From assembly GCA_023374045.1 (NCBI GenBank), contig CM041783.1, forward strand, positions 124,683,503 to 124,747,502: a stretch of 64,000 nucleotides of DNA. The letters are read 5' to 3'. A program made the translations under genes and the position numbers. This stretch comes from Limonium bicolor. Lineage: Eukaryota; Streptophyta; Magnoliopsida; Caryophyllales; Plumbaginaceae. The notes under the pieces were generated by a model. It searched no databases. It was given only the letters and a program-made list of their open reading frames with translations, and was not told the DNA's origin. Each line of letters begins with the position of its first letter. The first letter of the stretch is position 1. Of this stretch, positions 46,982 to 60,011 are shown piece by piece.

Positions 46982-47008
46982 TGGTATCAGAGTGTAGTTA
47001 CGCTCTGA
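46982..47008 (+). promoter_or_regulatory. Primer-binding site of element X
   Basis: TGGTATCAGAG follows the LTR by five bases. TCAGAGTGTA and TACGCTCTGA form a stem with one G:T mismatch, the same layout as in the chromovirus and LARD but with changed bases. Confidence 0.75.
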
Positions 47009-49116
47009 ACCCGAGAAAACAAGCCGAGTGGAATACTTAGAATATAGGTGCACTTAAAACTGGGGAATTAGGGTAGAATTGGGAAGTGAGGATTCCAGTA
47101 AGGCACGACTCCTAACTCTTCTTAGATTAGTGAATGATTTCTTTATACACTTTTCTTCTTATGAATGTCTGTAGAGAATGGTGTGTTGTTGTTCTGTTTG
47201 AACATTAAACTACAGTAGAGATATAGGTTGGAATATCATCTATCGAGTATGTTAAGATTTTGGTTGGGATAAATCATATATTAAGCTATTTTCAAAAGCA
47301 TACTTATGGAGAATACATGGCTAAGAATACAATTCCTTAAGAGCAAGTACACATGCTCCTAGAAATTTTAAAAGAATACTTTTGGTTGAAAACAGTATAC
47401 AAATAGAACTTTACATAACTAAATTAGTATTGATATTATGTGAAAGTACTTCAACTCCTTTAAGGTTTAAAAATAAATCTCAAGAATTACTTGGTACAAA
47501 TGTTGCCTAAAGGTAATATTTGGATAAATCTTAAGTCTAGAAAAGTATTAAGTTAACAAACACTAGTAGCATACACCCGAACCCATAAACCACACTAAAA
47601 CTCTATGCTAACTTTAGAAAGAAAACACCTAAACCTAACACCCTACGGGAAGTTCCTGGTGCGACGAACTCCTAGGCCGAAAGTAGTGGGGGTGCACACC
47701 CACTTCTGGAAGTTTAGGGGCTAGACAAGCCTTGTCATCTAACCGTATATAATCTTCTACGCAGGTGATGGATTGTGTTGAACTTGTGGGGGAGTGGTGG
47801 TAAGACGTTACCATCATGAAATCTTGAGCTAGGCATATTTCATTACTAGCCACAATGAACAATTCAAAACGTATATATTAAGATCCAGTACTAAATCATA
47901 CATGTAAAGAGTTTACCGAGTTAAATCCTCGGTGAAAAATACTTACCTATGGAGTGAAAACACATGAGTAATAATAAACTAAATATTATTGAGCCTTAAA
48001 TACTTGGAGTATTGAGCGTCTAGTGAAAAATTGAGAGTTACTTAAAGATTTGGAAATCCTCATGTTTATTTAGAAGTTTAAAGAGTTATATTTACAAAAG
48101 CCACCATTGTCTAAGGGAGTACTAAGATTTAATAATCAGAAGAATACTTACATAGAACAAACCTTAAGAAAAATAATTACCAAGAGTGAGTGAGTTTTCA
48201 TTAGACTAGTTCATTTGACTTAAAATTTTATATAGAGTCCCTACCTTAAAAAACAATAATATATAAGTTTTAAGATAAAAGGAATCAGATTTTGGAGCTA
48301 CATTATAATTAATAAGAACTTCCTAAAACTCTGCCTTGTGTGAAATTATGTAAATATATAATAAGTAAATTTTATGAAGTAAATACCTAATAGTTCGTCT
48401 AGAATACTATAGTTAATTATAAAAACAATTGAAACTTGAAAAGTCACAGAAAATATTTATTTTATAGAGTTTTAGCATAGGGTTGACTAATAAACCCTTG
48501 ACGATGATTTTGGAAGATTATTGAGGTTTAGTAAATGATCTAAAATATTATTTTAAACTACTCAAATATGTTACACCTGATTTATAGCTTGTTAATATAA
48601 TTGATATGATAAATGATCATATATTGACGTATAATTCGTACCGGTCATAAAATGAAAGGGTAAGGATCATAAAATGAAATTTTTTAATAGTTAAGAAAAT
48701 ACAAATGCAAAACAATCAAGAGATACAGATATATATATATATCGATCGCAGATTAAATCAACGGTGCAATAAAATTTACAACAAAGCTGGTTAATAAGGT
48801 GTTGAATTCTTTGAATGTGTCGTTAGTAGCGGTACGAGGGCGTACCTTAGCTCTTTTAAGGGGGATATACTGGCATACTCTTCCTTCGTCACCTCATCCA
48901 GATTATGCCATGTTGCCTTATTTGCAGAATGAGAGGTGTTTGTATGTGCTTGGTTTTTACATTATGACACAGTATGTGACTGTTGATTTTCATCATGCTA
49001 TGTCTTGGTATATCTTGGTTCGTTTAGATTTTGAGTAATCTCGAGTGGAATGTTGTTATGGAAATGGATGGAAATAAAGGATTGAATTGGTATGGAATTT
49101 CATTGGAATTATCACT

Positions 49117-49121
49117 GTCTC
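49117..49121. repeat. Target-site duplication of the solo LTR (left)
   Basis: GTCTC, identical to 53483-53487. Confidence 0.8.
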
Positions 49122-51170
49122 TTTAATACCCCGGACCTAGTAATGGTGATTTAATTACTCTAATATCATTATTAAGGGCCTAAATGTGCCTAGAGAGTAT
49201 TGGTAAAAAGAATAAAACCAAAATAAAAGAGAAAATGCGTTAAAAGCGAAAAACGCTAAAATGCGTATTAAATGAAAATAAGCGATATATGATCTCGTTA
49301 GGGTCCGAGATGGATTCCTAAGGCTTAGTTAGGCCTAATTAGTATACGGGAGTGATTCCCGAAGAAAACGGATCCAAATAATGGATTAAAACGCTAACGG
49401 AGTTTTTAAGCACGTCTTTCGAGAAAACCCGAAAACGTGACTTTAAGTGGTCAAATGGACCCGTAAAAATTATAGTTTATTAAATAACTATAAATAAGTA
49501 TTAATGGAAGCTTAATAACCATTTAAAATAAAGAAACGAGAAAAATCTGAAAAACGGGCCCGGTTAATGAATAGTGCCAAACCGGGTAAAATAATGAGCG
49601 TTTTCTATCAGAAACCGAAAAACGCTCCAGCTTAATTAGCTAGAGGGGGCCGGTTTTATTATAGTAGCAGCCTCCCCCTCTCTTGTTTATTAGTTAGGAA
49701 ATAAAGAAAGAAAGAAAAGAAAAGAAAAAGTAAAGAGGGAATAGTTAAAAGTGATGTTAGTACTCTCTCTCCCCCTCTTTTCTTTTCATTCACGATTTTT
49801 CCCCCCCTCCAAACTGAGCACCTTCTTCTTCATCCTCTGTAATGGCAATTTCACAAGTGAGCATACAGCCCATCTTCTTCCTCCTCAAGCTTGCTCATTT
49901 CTTCACCGAATCGCACAAAAATTACACCGTTAGATTCGTATCGGCGAGGGCTACGTTTTCCACCCCTCAAAATCTTGATTCCTCCACCTTCACTTCCATG
50001 GGTGTTTTACCTTTTGAAGCTTTAGGAGCTGATTTTGAGCCTCCATCATCTTCTTGATACTCCAAGGTAAAAAGAAAGTCATAAGCTCTTCATTTCTAGC
50101 AAGCTCTTCCAATTTTGGAAAAAATTCCTCCACGTTGAATTTTTCTCATGTCCAGCCGGTTCTTCTTGCTTAAGGGGAGTGCTGGAACTTCATCATTTTG
50201 ATTGCCTAAGCTCTTCATTTGGACACTTGAAGGTAATCTCTAAGCTAAACCCTAAAAACTAGCTCTTGTAATACTAGTTTTTGTGAGGGAGAAATTGAGT
50301 TAAAAAGCTTAATATGTGTGTATGGGGATATGGTTGTAGATGGAAATCTAGACCCCCTTGTGTGTTGTGAAAACAAGAAGAGAAATATGGAGCAAAAGAA
50401 AGAGGAAGAAGAGAAAGAAAAACAGAAAACAAACAAGGTAAAAGCTCACCTTGAGTTAGTTTTATTTGGCTTGTGAAACAGATTTTAAAGTTGAATTAAT
50501 GCTCTTGAATGGGTGTAATTATGATGCTACAATGATGGTAGTTGAATGAGAATGTTTAACGTTGTTTAAGTGTGAGAAATAAGTTTGGGAACTAAGCTAG
50601 TTTATATGTGTGAATAAGGGGTATTTGAGGTGGTTTTGATGTGTAAACCAAACAGAGGAGAAGAAGTGTTTGTGAGCATGTTTAGTGTGGTGAAAATGCT
50701 TAGTAAAGCAAGCAAGTGCTGTCAAATTTTACTTGGAAACCAAGGGTGATTAGGAGTGTGAAACCTAGGAAAAACTAGGCATGTTTCGAATATTAAAGTG
50801 AGTGGTAAATCACTTGGAATTTGGGAAGAGGAAGAGTAAGGTGCTTGGAGTAGAACTGAGAGGAAAATAATGTCATTTGGGTGCTAGGAATGGCATTAGT
50901 GAGTGAAGTTTGAATGGTAAAATGAAGAAACCAAAATCTGTTACAAGAGTTATAGAAAACAAGAAAAACAAGTTATGGAAATGTAAGTGGATTTTGGGTG
51001 AATTAAGCATGAGTTAGTGAGTGGACTTGGTGATCAATTTAAGGTGGTTTAGATGGGAAATTAGATGCTAAAACATGTGGTTTATAAGTGGGAAAGATTG
51101 GGTAATCAAATGGTGGAAGAATGGAGTTGTAACAGATTTGGAAATTCCAAATCTGTAAAATCTGTAGCAG

Positions 51171-51430
51171 GGTCCGGGACTTAGGTCCAGGACCAAGTCC
51201 CGGACCACCCCCTAAAATACCCCCGAGAGTTTTCTGATTGTTGGGTCCGGGACTTAAGTTCTTCCCCATGTCCCGGACCACCCCCTTAATTCTGCCCGAG
51301 AATTTTCCCACATTGTGGTCCGGGACTTAACCCCTGCATGAAGTCCCGGACCAAGTGAAATAAATGGCCGAGAGTTATACCTTGTAATGGTCCGGGACTT
51401 AGGGTAAGGACCAAGTCCCGGACCACCTCC
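51171..51430. repeat. GC-rich hairpin cluster (solo LTR)
   Basis: Four hairpins, each GGTCCGGGACTTA, variable loop, (A)GTCCCGGACCA. The position in the LTR corresponds to that of the other families, but the sequence is unrelated. Confidence 0.88.
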
Positions 51431-52680
51431 AGAAACCTACAGAGAGCATTTTAAAGGTTATAAATGATGGGGGTTTGAATGTTAATGATGTTATAAGATG
51501 TTAAGGCCTTCTTTGGTGACATGTAATGGCCCTAGTAAGTGTAAGAGAGTGCTGGAAGGGAGTGTGAAGTAAGAACTCAAATTAACAAAGTAAAACCGAG
51601 ATAACGGGATAACGGGGTAACTACGGGAGTAACATTTAATTATGTTCCGTATGAGCTTAGTATTAATAATAATGTTTGAAACATTATCAGAGAGTCGTGC
51701 GTGACCCGAGGACGGTGAGATGACACGGTAAAAGTGAAAACCCCGGTGAAAGGTATGATTTTCTCATGCCCCGTATGCTAACCGAGTTACTCTGATTTGT
51801 GTGTTGTGTGCCGGCTTAATCAAGATTAAAGCATGAAAATAATCCCTTGTTTGATTATGTATGCCTTGTTGTATGTTGTATGAACTAACATACTTGTATG
51901 CCGGTGTGGTCTAACATAGTGCATAGACCGACTCATAGAGAGTAGTGTTTGACTAAAAACCCGTAGATCGAGTAGTCTCATGAACAATGGTAATATGCAA
52001 ACACACACAAGCTATCGATTAAAGTATAACGATAACGCAAACATATGAACTCCCTAGAACGTGAGGAGATGTACGGGTTGAGTAAATACCCGATAACGGT
52101 TAGAAAACCTTATTGAAACAATCCATGAAATAAATATGAGTGGAGAGATAAATGAACCTCCATCGAGAGGATTGAAGTTAGTCCAATAATGTGAACTTAT
52201 AAAGAAGGTAAAAGAGACCTTGGGGATTGGTAACTCCCTTGAGACATGGTCGACCTCCTATAAGAGGGTTTTACCCGGTATAAGAATATAACCGAAAGTA
52301 TGAGTATATGTATTGTAAAGGTAACTCTTAAAACCTAAGATTAACCAAACTAAAGTAATGTTCCCATGTCATTAGAAACATCGAGAGTGATGTTTCTAGA
52401 CTAAAACACGTAATATTATAATAACTCCGAGAGAGGAGTGTATGGGAACGAGAGTAGTCCGAGAGTATTCGGACCTGTGTAAAAAGAGATAGGAACTAAG
52501 AGAGAGTTCCGGGAGCTAGTTGAACCTTCCCACCATGCTAGACCCAGAGTAGGGTCGAAACCGGGGAAGTAAGACTATGCTCGAGAGCTATGAGTTTTGG
52601 CTCGAGTATGTATTAAGAGTAACAAGCGTGACGTAGGAGACCTGTAGTGTCTCGAGAATCTACAAGAGCTTGAGTAGTAT

Positions 52681-52850
52681 AACCCGAGAGCGTGGGAGAG
52701 ATAATGAGTATAATAACCCGAGAGCGTGGGTGAGATAATGAGTATAATAACCCTAGAGAATGGGTGAGTATAGAATGAGTAGCCCAAGAGAATGGGTGTG
52801 TATAAGATTAAGTAACCCGAGAGAGCGGGCAAGTTATTGAATGAGTAACC
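52681..52850. repeat. 33-bp minisatellite in the solo LTR
   Basis: Units start at 52681, 52715, 52749, 52781 and 52814 with the core AACCCGAGAG, a GTGGG-like stretch and GAGTAT. Confidence 0.8.
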
Positions 52851-53355
52851 AGGGCAAGTGAGGTATAACCCTCAAGGCCTAAGAGTAAAATAATACAACT
52901 AACAACCTTGTTATGTTAGTTAGGAATTGTGTTCCATGATTGGATGTAGATTCCTTGTGTAATATACATATATATTGTATTGCCAAGATGCATGTTGTTT
53001 GATTAAAATGAACTCCATGTATATCCGACCCAAAGTAGTCGGCGTACCGCGGTTAGCACGCGGTATATGCGAAATTCATATTCAGCGTAAGCTGACCCCC
53101 TAGGGGGAACGTTTTTAGTGTGCAGGTACTTGAAGCTGACCACCATTCGAGAGAGTAGGACGGGGACTGCTATGAAGCGTGGGTAGTTAGATTGTAATTA
53201 CTTATGCATTTGAATGAGGTGTAAGTCCGAGTATGTTATCGGCATCCGTATATTGTAGACTCGGTATAGTAAAGAAGTGAAATGAGTATTGTATTTGTAT
53301 GAAGTACTAGGTTGTTCCAGTTCATCAGACCGTTACGGTATGTAAGAAAGGCCTG

Positions 53356-53377
53356 GTTAGCCACATGGGTGGCTAAC
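53356..53377 (+). other. U5 hairpin (solo LTR)
   Basis: GTTAGCCAC, loop ATGG, GTGGCTAAC: perfect 9-bp stem with G:C at the covarying position. Confidence 0.75.
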
Positions 53378-53482
53378 GGCGTTGTTTCACCCCTCGTTGT
53401 AAATTAGAGTTCCGCTGTGCGAGTAAGAGTAATTAGAGACGGTCTAAGAGGTAATAACGAGATTAACGGTTGGGGTGTTACA

Positions 53483-53565
53483 GTCTCAGCACACCCGAAG
53501 CGGTATGAGTGCCTACTAGTTGATTTTTAAACTTCGAGGCGAAGTTTCTTTTAAGGGGGATATAC
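53483..53565 (+). mobile_element. End of element X interior with hairpin and polypurine tract
   Basis: Follows the solo LTR target duplication. It contains the short stem CTTCG/CGAAG (53532-53544), then CTTTTAAGGGGGATATAC, directly in front of an LTR start. Confidence 0.75.
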
Positions 53566-53796
53566 TGAAATACCCCTAAATTAATTTAGGGGATTCCTTT
53601 TATTAAACCTTTAATAATACTATTAAGTATTAAATTATTATATGGAATTATGAATATTAAATTAGTATAAGGAATTATGAATATTAAATTATTGTATGGA
53701 ATTACGAGTATTAATATTATATGGAATTATGGAAATTATTTTAGGGGGATTCCTCCTATTTAACTCTAAAGAATACAATTAAATATTTAATCATTA
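53566..53796 (+). mobile_element. Start of element X 3' LTR
   Basis: TGAAATACCCC followed by AT-rich sequence with a short GGAATTATGAATATT-type repeat. Interrupted by LARD-C after 231 bases. Confidence 0.7.
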
Positions 53797-56700
53797 TGTA
53801 ACACCCCTACTAATAACACCACACTTAACCATTGATCGCAGCGGAAATCACATCATAAACACTGACTATTTCAATGGGTGTTACACGCCGTTAGCCACCC
53901 ACGTGGCTAACAAGGCTATTACTTACACAACGTACCGGTCTGATGGACAAGATTACCGAGCATTACACTTTACATTTACAAGTCCATTATAAACTGAATA
54001 CAAATACATCTACAATCCAAACTGTACCGAGTCTAATACATTCCATCATCGATATCACGCTAAACTAAATAACCACCCATACATAAACAGTTACCCCGTC
54101 CTACTCTCGAACGGCTACCAGCTTCATTATACCTGAAAAGTATGGGGGCCCCCAAAGGGGGTCAGCACCTTTGCTGGTATGGTAATGCTGCAGCCCCGCA
54201 TGCTACCGGGCCACGCACAACTAATTGTCGAGTGAGCATGTAGTTTATTTTATTAAAGCATGCAAGAAAACATAAACACATAACACGCTTATAAGCATAC
54301 ACAACCGACTAATGGGTTACAACCAGCAAAGTCAACACATCATCACTTGTTAGATTATGTACACTTTACTTAAGGTGTGTCGGATTAAATATGGGTCGCA
54401 CACCAACACACATAACATTACATAGATGTGTCGGTGTTAATCTATAACCCAAGCACACCAATACACTAAACATTACATAGATGTGTCGGTATTAATATAG
54501 ACCCGATCACACCAATACACAATTTCCCCTAGCTCCAATAGTGATGAGATAGGTAAGCCTTGGTTAAGCTTGTGGGCGGTTGCAATCCAAGGAAGGAAAG
54601 CAACCTTAACATAACATTAGTCCCCCTAGCCCCGAATAATAATGAGGTAGGTAAGCTTTGGTTAAGCTAGTGGGTGATTGTAATCCAAGAAGGAAAAACA
54701 ACCATAACATAACAGAGTGGGAGTTAATTCAAATATATACATCAACTCCCAAACAACGCGCGCGACCGGAACGACCGGATTCCTCACCCCCCATAATATA
54801 TACATATTAGTTAGTAGTTCCTTTATGGAACTTATCACAACATGACACCATAAGGTATTATAAACTTGGTTAGTCACACACATGGGAGGTAACCTCCCAT
54901 TCGACAAACATGGACAACAACATTCGTTAAACAACGATACATTAACAAGGCAACACACAACACACATAACCACAATATACAACTAAAGCACGGATAGCCG
55001 TAGTTAGAACGTTCTCGTGGGTTGGGACGTTTAATCCGAATACCGATCTCTTATGTGATCCTAGAGTCGGTTAGCTACGGTTTAACACATAATTAAGGTT
55101 AAACGGTGTCGGAATTATTTGCGCCCCACTAATGAATTACTGTAAACTCATTTCATGCTTTATCTTGCAAGGTGGCAAACACACAGAAAAACAAGTTGGC
55201 ATACAAGCCGGTGTAACCCGGTAGGACACAGGTTGCAAGAAAACCATACCTTACACCATGGGTTATCTACCTTGTTCCCGAGGATTTACTCCAACGCATC
55301 AACTCACGCTCCCCAGGTAGTTTCTGAAACAACTGGTATTATTATTAAAACGTTTTATTAACAACAAGATCTTACTGTATGTAAACTTCTATTACTCCCG
55401 TACTTACCCCGTTATCCCGTTATTTCGGTTTAACTTTGTGTACTTAAACTCACAATTTTTCTCACATCAAGGTAACACTTGTTTACACTTTTTAAGGCCT
55501 TTACATGTCACCAAACAAAGCCTAAACATCATCTAAAACCATTACCATTCAATCCCCCATCATTAGGAGGCTTAAAACAATTTTTTTCTTCTTCTCTGGT
55601 CTGGACCGCCCCTCTGGGGCGGTCCACAACAGAAGCTACACGGTTTTTTTTTCTTCTCTTCTCTGCACTGGACCTCCCCACAGGGGCGGTCCCTAGGGGC
55701 GGCCCAGAACAGACCCCATTTTAAAAACAGTTTTTCTACACATTTTGAACTCCAAATTCACCCCAATTTTTTTCCACTTATTCCACAATCTTTCCACATG
55801 TTTCCTACATGTTTAAACACCTTAAAACATGCATTAAACCTCTCCAAATCTTTGGTTTAATCCACCACCCAATTCTTGCTCAAATTCAACAAATCCAAAT
55901 TCTCACACTTTGCATTTCTACACTCTTTTGCATTTCTTACTTCTTGCTTGTTTCTACCTCCCATCAAACTTACCAAATCCATCAATGAGCAATACCAATC
56001 ATTCCTACATAAACACACTTCTAAAACCCACATTCACTCCATGTTTCACAAGTTACAAACACCAACTCTTTTTCTTGAAATTCCAAGTTGCCAAGCATCA
56101 TTATGCTACAGATTTTGCACTCTCTTATCTCCATTCACCATGTACCATTATAAGGCTATTAAACCACTCTACTCAACACTACAAACACGTAAGTCCTCCC
56201 ATTCACCAAGCCATCATCAAAACATCATTTCCTACCAAAATTTCGCCATAACCTCCCCTTAATTTTAACATGTTCCCACACATTACTTAGCTCACCAAAG
56301 CACTCCAACCATCAACTCATTCAAGGCACTATCCCACACATCAATTCCATCATTTTAACAACGATCACCTCAATGTACATAACTTTAAAAGCTTGGCTCT
56401 TAGGCCCTTGAACAACATTAAATTTAAACACCGAATTTCCTCATAATAATAGCAACACCTGCACTACACTCAACATTTATAATTGCACCAAAACAACAAA
56501 ATTTCCTTAAAACACCACATAAGCTTAAGTTGAGTTATTTATCTTGGATTTTCTTCCAAAACTTTCCCATCCCAAGTTCTACAATAATCACAATAAGCAT
56601 TAAGGTGAGTTTATTACCTTAATCTCACAATTCTTTTTTTCTTTTCCAACCTTCACCTTCTCTCTCTCTTGCCCAAATCGGCCAAATGGGGGATGGAGTT

Positions 56701-57913
56701 GTCAAATCCAAACACCCAAATTACACAAGAAGGGTATTTAATTCTAAGCCTTCGGAATACATTAATTCAATGAAAGACTTAAATTGTCATGAGTTAGGGT
56801 TTACCTTTGGAGCTTTTTAAGAGGGGTTTTCACCCTTGAATCAAGAAGGGGATTCCACCACCATTGGAGAGTTGAAATGAAGCTCAAAAACAAGGATAAA
56901 AACAAGGTATCAAAGAGGGTAAAATCGGCCAACACCATGAGTGGAGAAAAATGAGGTTTTCCTTGGAGATTTTTACCTTAGGAGATAGAGAGGAGACTCC
57001 AAGCTTCAATTTGATGTCATTTCTCTTCAAATGGGAAAAACCCATGGAGATGAAGTTCATCCTTTTGAAATTCCGAAAAGAGAGGAAGATAGAGGATGAT
57101 GAGAGGATGAAGATATGTATTTATTTTAGTGATTCGAGCTTTAATGGAGCTTGTACAAGGGAGAGAAGATGAAGAAACCATGGATGGTTGGGGAGTTGCA
57201 AAGCGACAGAAACAGAGGGAGGAGGAGAAAAAATCGCTGGAGGAAGAAGGAAGAGGAAAGAGAGGGGAAAAAAGAGAAAAAGGAGAGGAGAGAGTGGGTG
57301 GGGGTATAAGTTACTTTTTGTTTTATTGCTTTTTTACTTATTTAATTAGCTAACTAGTCAAGATTGTGAGAGAGAGCTAATTAACATATTAAAACGGCCC
57401 CCTTACAGTAACACATGCTGGAGCGTTTTCATTTTTTACAGAAACGCTCGTTTATTACCCGGTTTAGCACTATTCACTAACCGGGCCTGTTTTCCGGAAT
57501 TTTCTCGTTTCTTAAATTTTAATGGTTATTATACTCCCATTAGTATTTGTTTATAATTATTTAATGAACTATAATTTTTACGGGTTCGTTTGACCACTTA
57601 AAGTCACGTTTTCGGGTTTTCTAAAAAAACGCGCTTTAAGACTCCGTTAGCGTTTTAATGCATTATTGGATCCTTTTCTTCCACGCATTTTCCCCATGTT
57701 CTTAGTGTGTATTAGGGTAGCAAAATATATAGTAACCCCAGTTAAGGTTATATACCCTCCTAAAATAATTAATACGTGTTTTCGCGTTTTGTGCTTTCAC
57801 AGCATTTCTCCTCTTTTTGGTTTTTTTTTTCTTCAACCAATGATCTTAAGGACTTTTTAGCCTTAGAAAATCATAATTACATAATTATAACAGGTTAAGG
57901 TTGGGGTATTTCA
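53797..57913 (-). mobile_element. 3' LTR of LARD-C
   Basis: TGTAACACCCC to GGGGTATTTCA. The centre differs strongly from the LARD-B LTR while both ends and the hairpin cluster region are similar, suggesting a mosaic LTR. U5 hairpin at 53890-53911 is a perfect stem with G:C. Purine-rich stretch at 57190-57310. Confidence 0.88.
55597..55715. repeat. GC-rich hairpin cluster (LARD-C LTR)
   Basis: Two blocks of GGACCGCCCC-type inverted repeats, one copy shorter than in LARD-B. Confidence 0.82.
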
Positions 57914-57950
57914 ATCTACCCCCCTTAAAAGAACTTCGTCCTCGAAGTTC
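57914..57950 (-). promoter_or_regulatory. Polypurine tract and hairpin of LARD-C
   Basis: Purine tract next to the LTR, and GAACTTCG/CGAAGTTC with a four-base loop at 57931-57950. Confidence 0.82.
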
Positions 57951-60011
57951 ACAATCTCCCTCATATCCTTTTACTATGAACACTGGGATTACTTGCAAGA
58001 TACGACTTCCATACAAAACACACTTTATATAACTACTTCGGACTAATGGTCCGGGTAACATATCCACATCCATACATGACATGCTTACATAAACCTCGGG
58101 CTCCGGTCCGGGTAACATAACAACATTTGTACTCACATGACAACCCTCAGACTCTTAGGTCTGGGTCATACACAACATTCAGACTCATAGGTCGAGATAA
58201 TATTTATTACACATATCACACAAACATGTCTTAGCATGCATCACAATCAGAATACCTTTTCCATCTCTTCATGACTGTCCTAAGACTACAACGTTACAGT
58301 CCTCGAGTCCCATGTCGAGTACATATACACTGTGATCCCGCAGAACCCGGTCGCGATGGACACCTTCTGGTCCCTTCCTTTGGGAGATCAAAACAATCAC
58401 ATACATTTTTAAATATACTTCTAATGTCACCGGTCCGAAGACAAAGGCTTATACGTCCTCAGCTCGTGAGCAAGTAATACAAAAATATTCTTTATGGGGT
58501 TAAGTGGGATAAATCCTTAGTTTGGAAAGTACTAATTGAAAATCCTTTTTACAAGGTCAAGTAAAGAAATTCTTCCTTGAAATACCATTTAAGAACTTGG
58601 AATATTATTGAAGTCTTGAAAATACCAATCGAAAATTTGAAAACACCAATCTAAAATCCTTTTGAAAACGCCATACAACTCCAAGTCCAATTTATGCTAA
58701 CCGCATCTATTCTTAACGGATTATTTGTGACCACTTATAGGAAGTTTCAAGAATCATCCAACCCTGATGTGATCACATCAGTGTTGAACTATCTTCCACC
58801 CCAATTTGTGTTCGGCTTCCCTTGATCTCATGATAATCAAGTTTCACCTCCCACTTCATTTTCAAACAGCAACTAATTCAAGCATGTACCGTTTTCTATC
58901 TTTAATCCATCTAGTAATTATCATTACATCTCAAGGGTGGAACTCTGTCCATCGATCATCTTCCATATTCATCTTAAATCAAGTTACCTAGGGAATTTAA
59001 TTCTCACTAGGTTCTTGTTGGTGTCATACCTCTTCATAAATCACAATACTGTATTATATACTTTATCAAAATACAATACACATTTTACATTTAGTATTAT
59101 ATGAACATACATAGTCGGGGTTTAGTTCCCGGAGTTTCTTACTCCCTTACACTTTACTCTCACACATAACAGTTAACAAGGTATATACATTTATTACAAT
59201 GGTATTCGCATCTTCTGTGGCAATTACCATAATTAAACCATGATGAATACGTATGTTCATGTACCATACGCACCATCATCAGAACAAAGTGTTTTATGTT
59301 ATACATCACATCATAACAAATTATTTGTGCTACGCACAACATTGTTCCCGTACAATTGTATGTAAACATTCACTAAGTGTTCTTGGCTCTACCCCCTAAA
59401 AGGGATTACCCCACGTAATCAATCACTGAACATTGATTTAAAATGTTCTGCCGCCGTGAAGTGTTTTAATTTCCACGCGGTCTGTTATACAATGTGTTCT
59501 GGTAGAGGATCTTAACCATATTGGCGTTTAGTCCCTAAGCCAAGAATTCTCATTGGAGTTTATTTAACTCATCACCGGTTTCGATTCTGGCCTGTGAGGC
59601 TTCTGTCGTTAATAACCAGCCATTATTCATATCACAATGTATCTGAAGCATGGATTCACTGGCCTCTGCTATGCAACTGTGACAACTTATAGCTTAGTTT
59701 GCCCCATCCGTTATTCTTACTGTATTGTACATCTCCCATTTATCACCTTCATCTTGGTAATAATGGTTTCTCAACCGACGCATGGTATCTCTTACCGTGC
59801 GCTAATTCAGTGAGTTGCAAACTTTCCATCCACTGTTCAGATAACTTACTACATATGTAGCTATGTAAGTTCGTGATCATTCACTTAGTTTCATCCGACT
59901 TATTGTCGGTTGAGGTTGAGCTACTACCTAATATGTAGTGCTCCCTCGGTTATTTCCAACACTTATATTCTATACAGGTATTTGGTATATAGTGTTACTG
60001 CAGTCACTTAT

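Larger units (their letters stand above)
46977..49121 (+). mobile_element. Internal region of element X (non-coding)
   Basis: No protein domain. AT-rich; the longest frame (48799-49038) shows no similarity I can name. A polypurine-like string TTTTAAGGGGGATATAC at 48854-48870 repeats the true tract at 53549-53565, suggesting an internal duplication or an older nested end. The region continues after the solo LTR at 53483-53565. Confidence 0.6.
49122..53482 (+). mobile_element. Solo LTR (4.36 kb)
   Basis: Begins TTTAATACCCC (TG mutated to TT) and ends GGGGTGTTACA, flanked by the GTCTC duplication, with no primer site or polypurine tract adjoining. It shares short blocks with the LARD LTR, such as the GGTGACATGTAA region and the U5 hairpin, but is mostly diverged. 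It is the product of recombination between the two LTRs of a former element. Confidence 0.88.
53797..60011 (-). mobile_element. LARD-C: related non-coding element, 3' half
   Basis: 3' LTR at 53797-57913 (4.1 kb), polypurine tract and hairpin at 57914-57950, then 2.1 kb of interior clearly homologous to LARD-B 36087-38116 but more diverged. The interior is cut by another LTR insertion at 60012. No coding frame with a domain. The five bases before its start are CATTA. Confidence 0.85.

Noticed and set aside
57129..57353. 74-codon frame rich in Glu, Lys and Arg
   Set aside because: Translation of a purine-rich LTR stretch; low complexity and no conservation.
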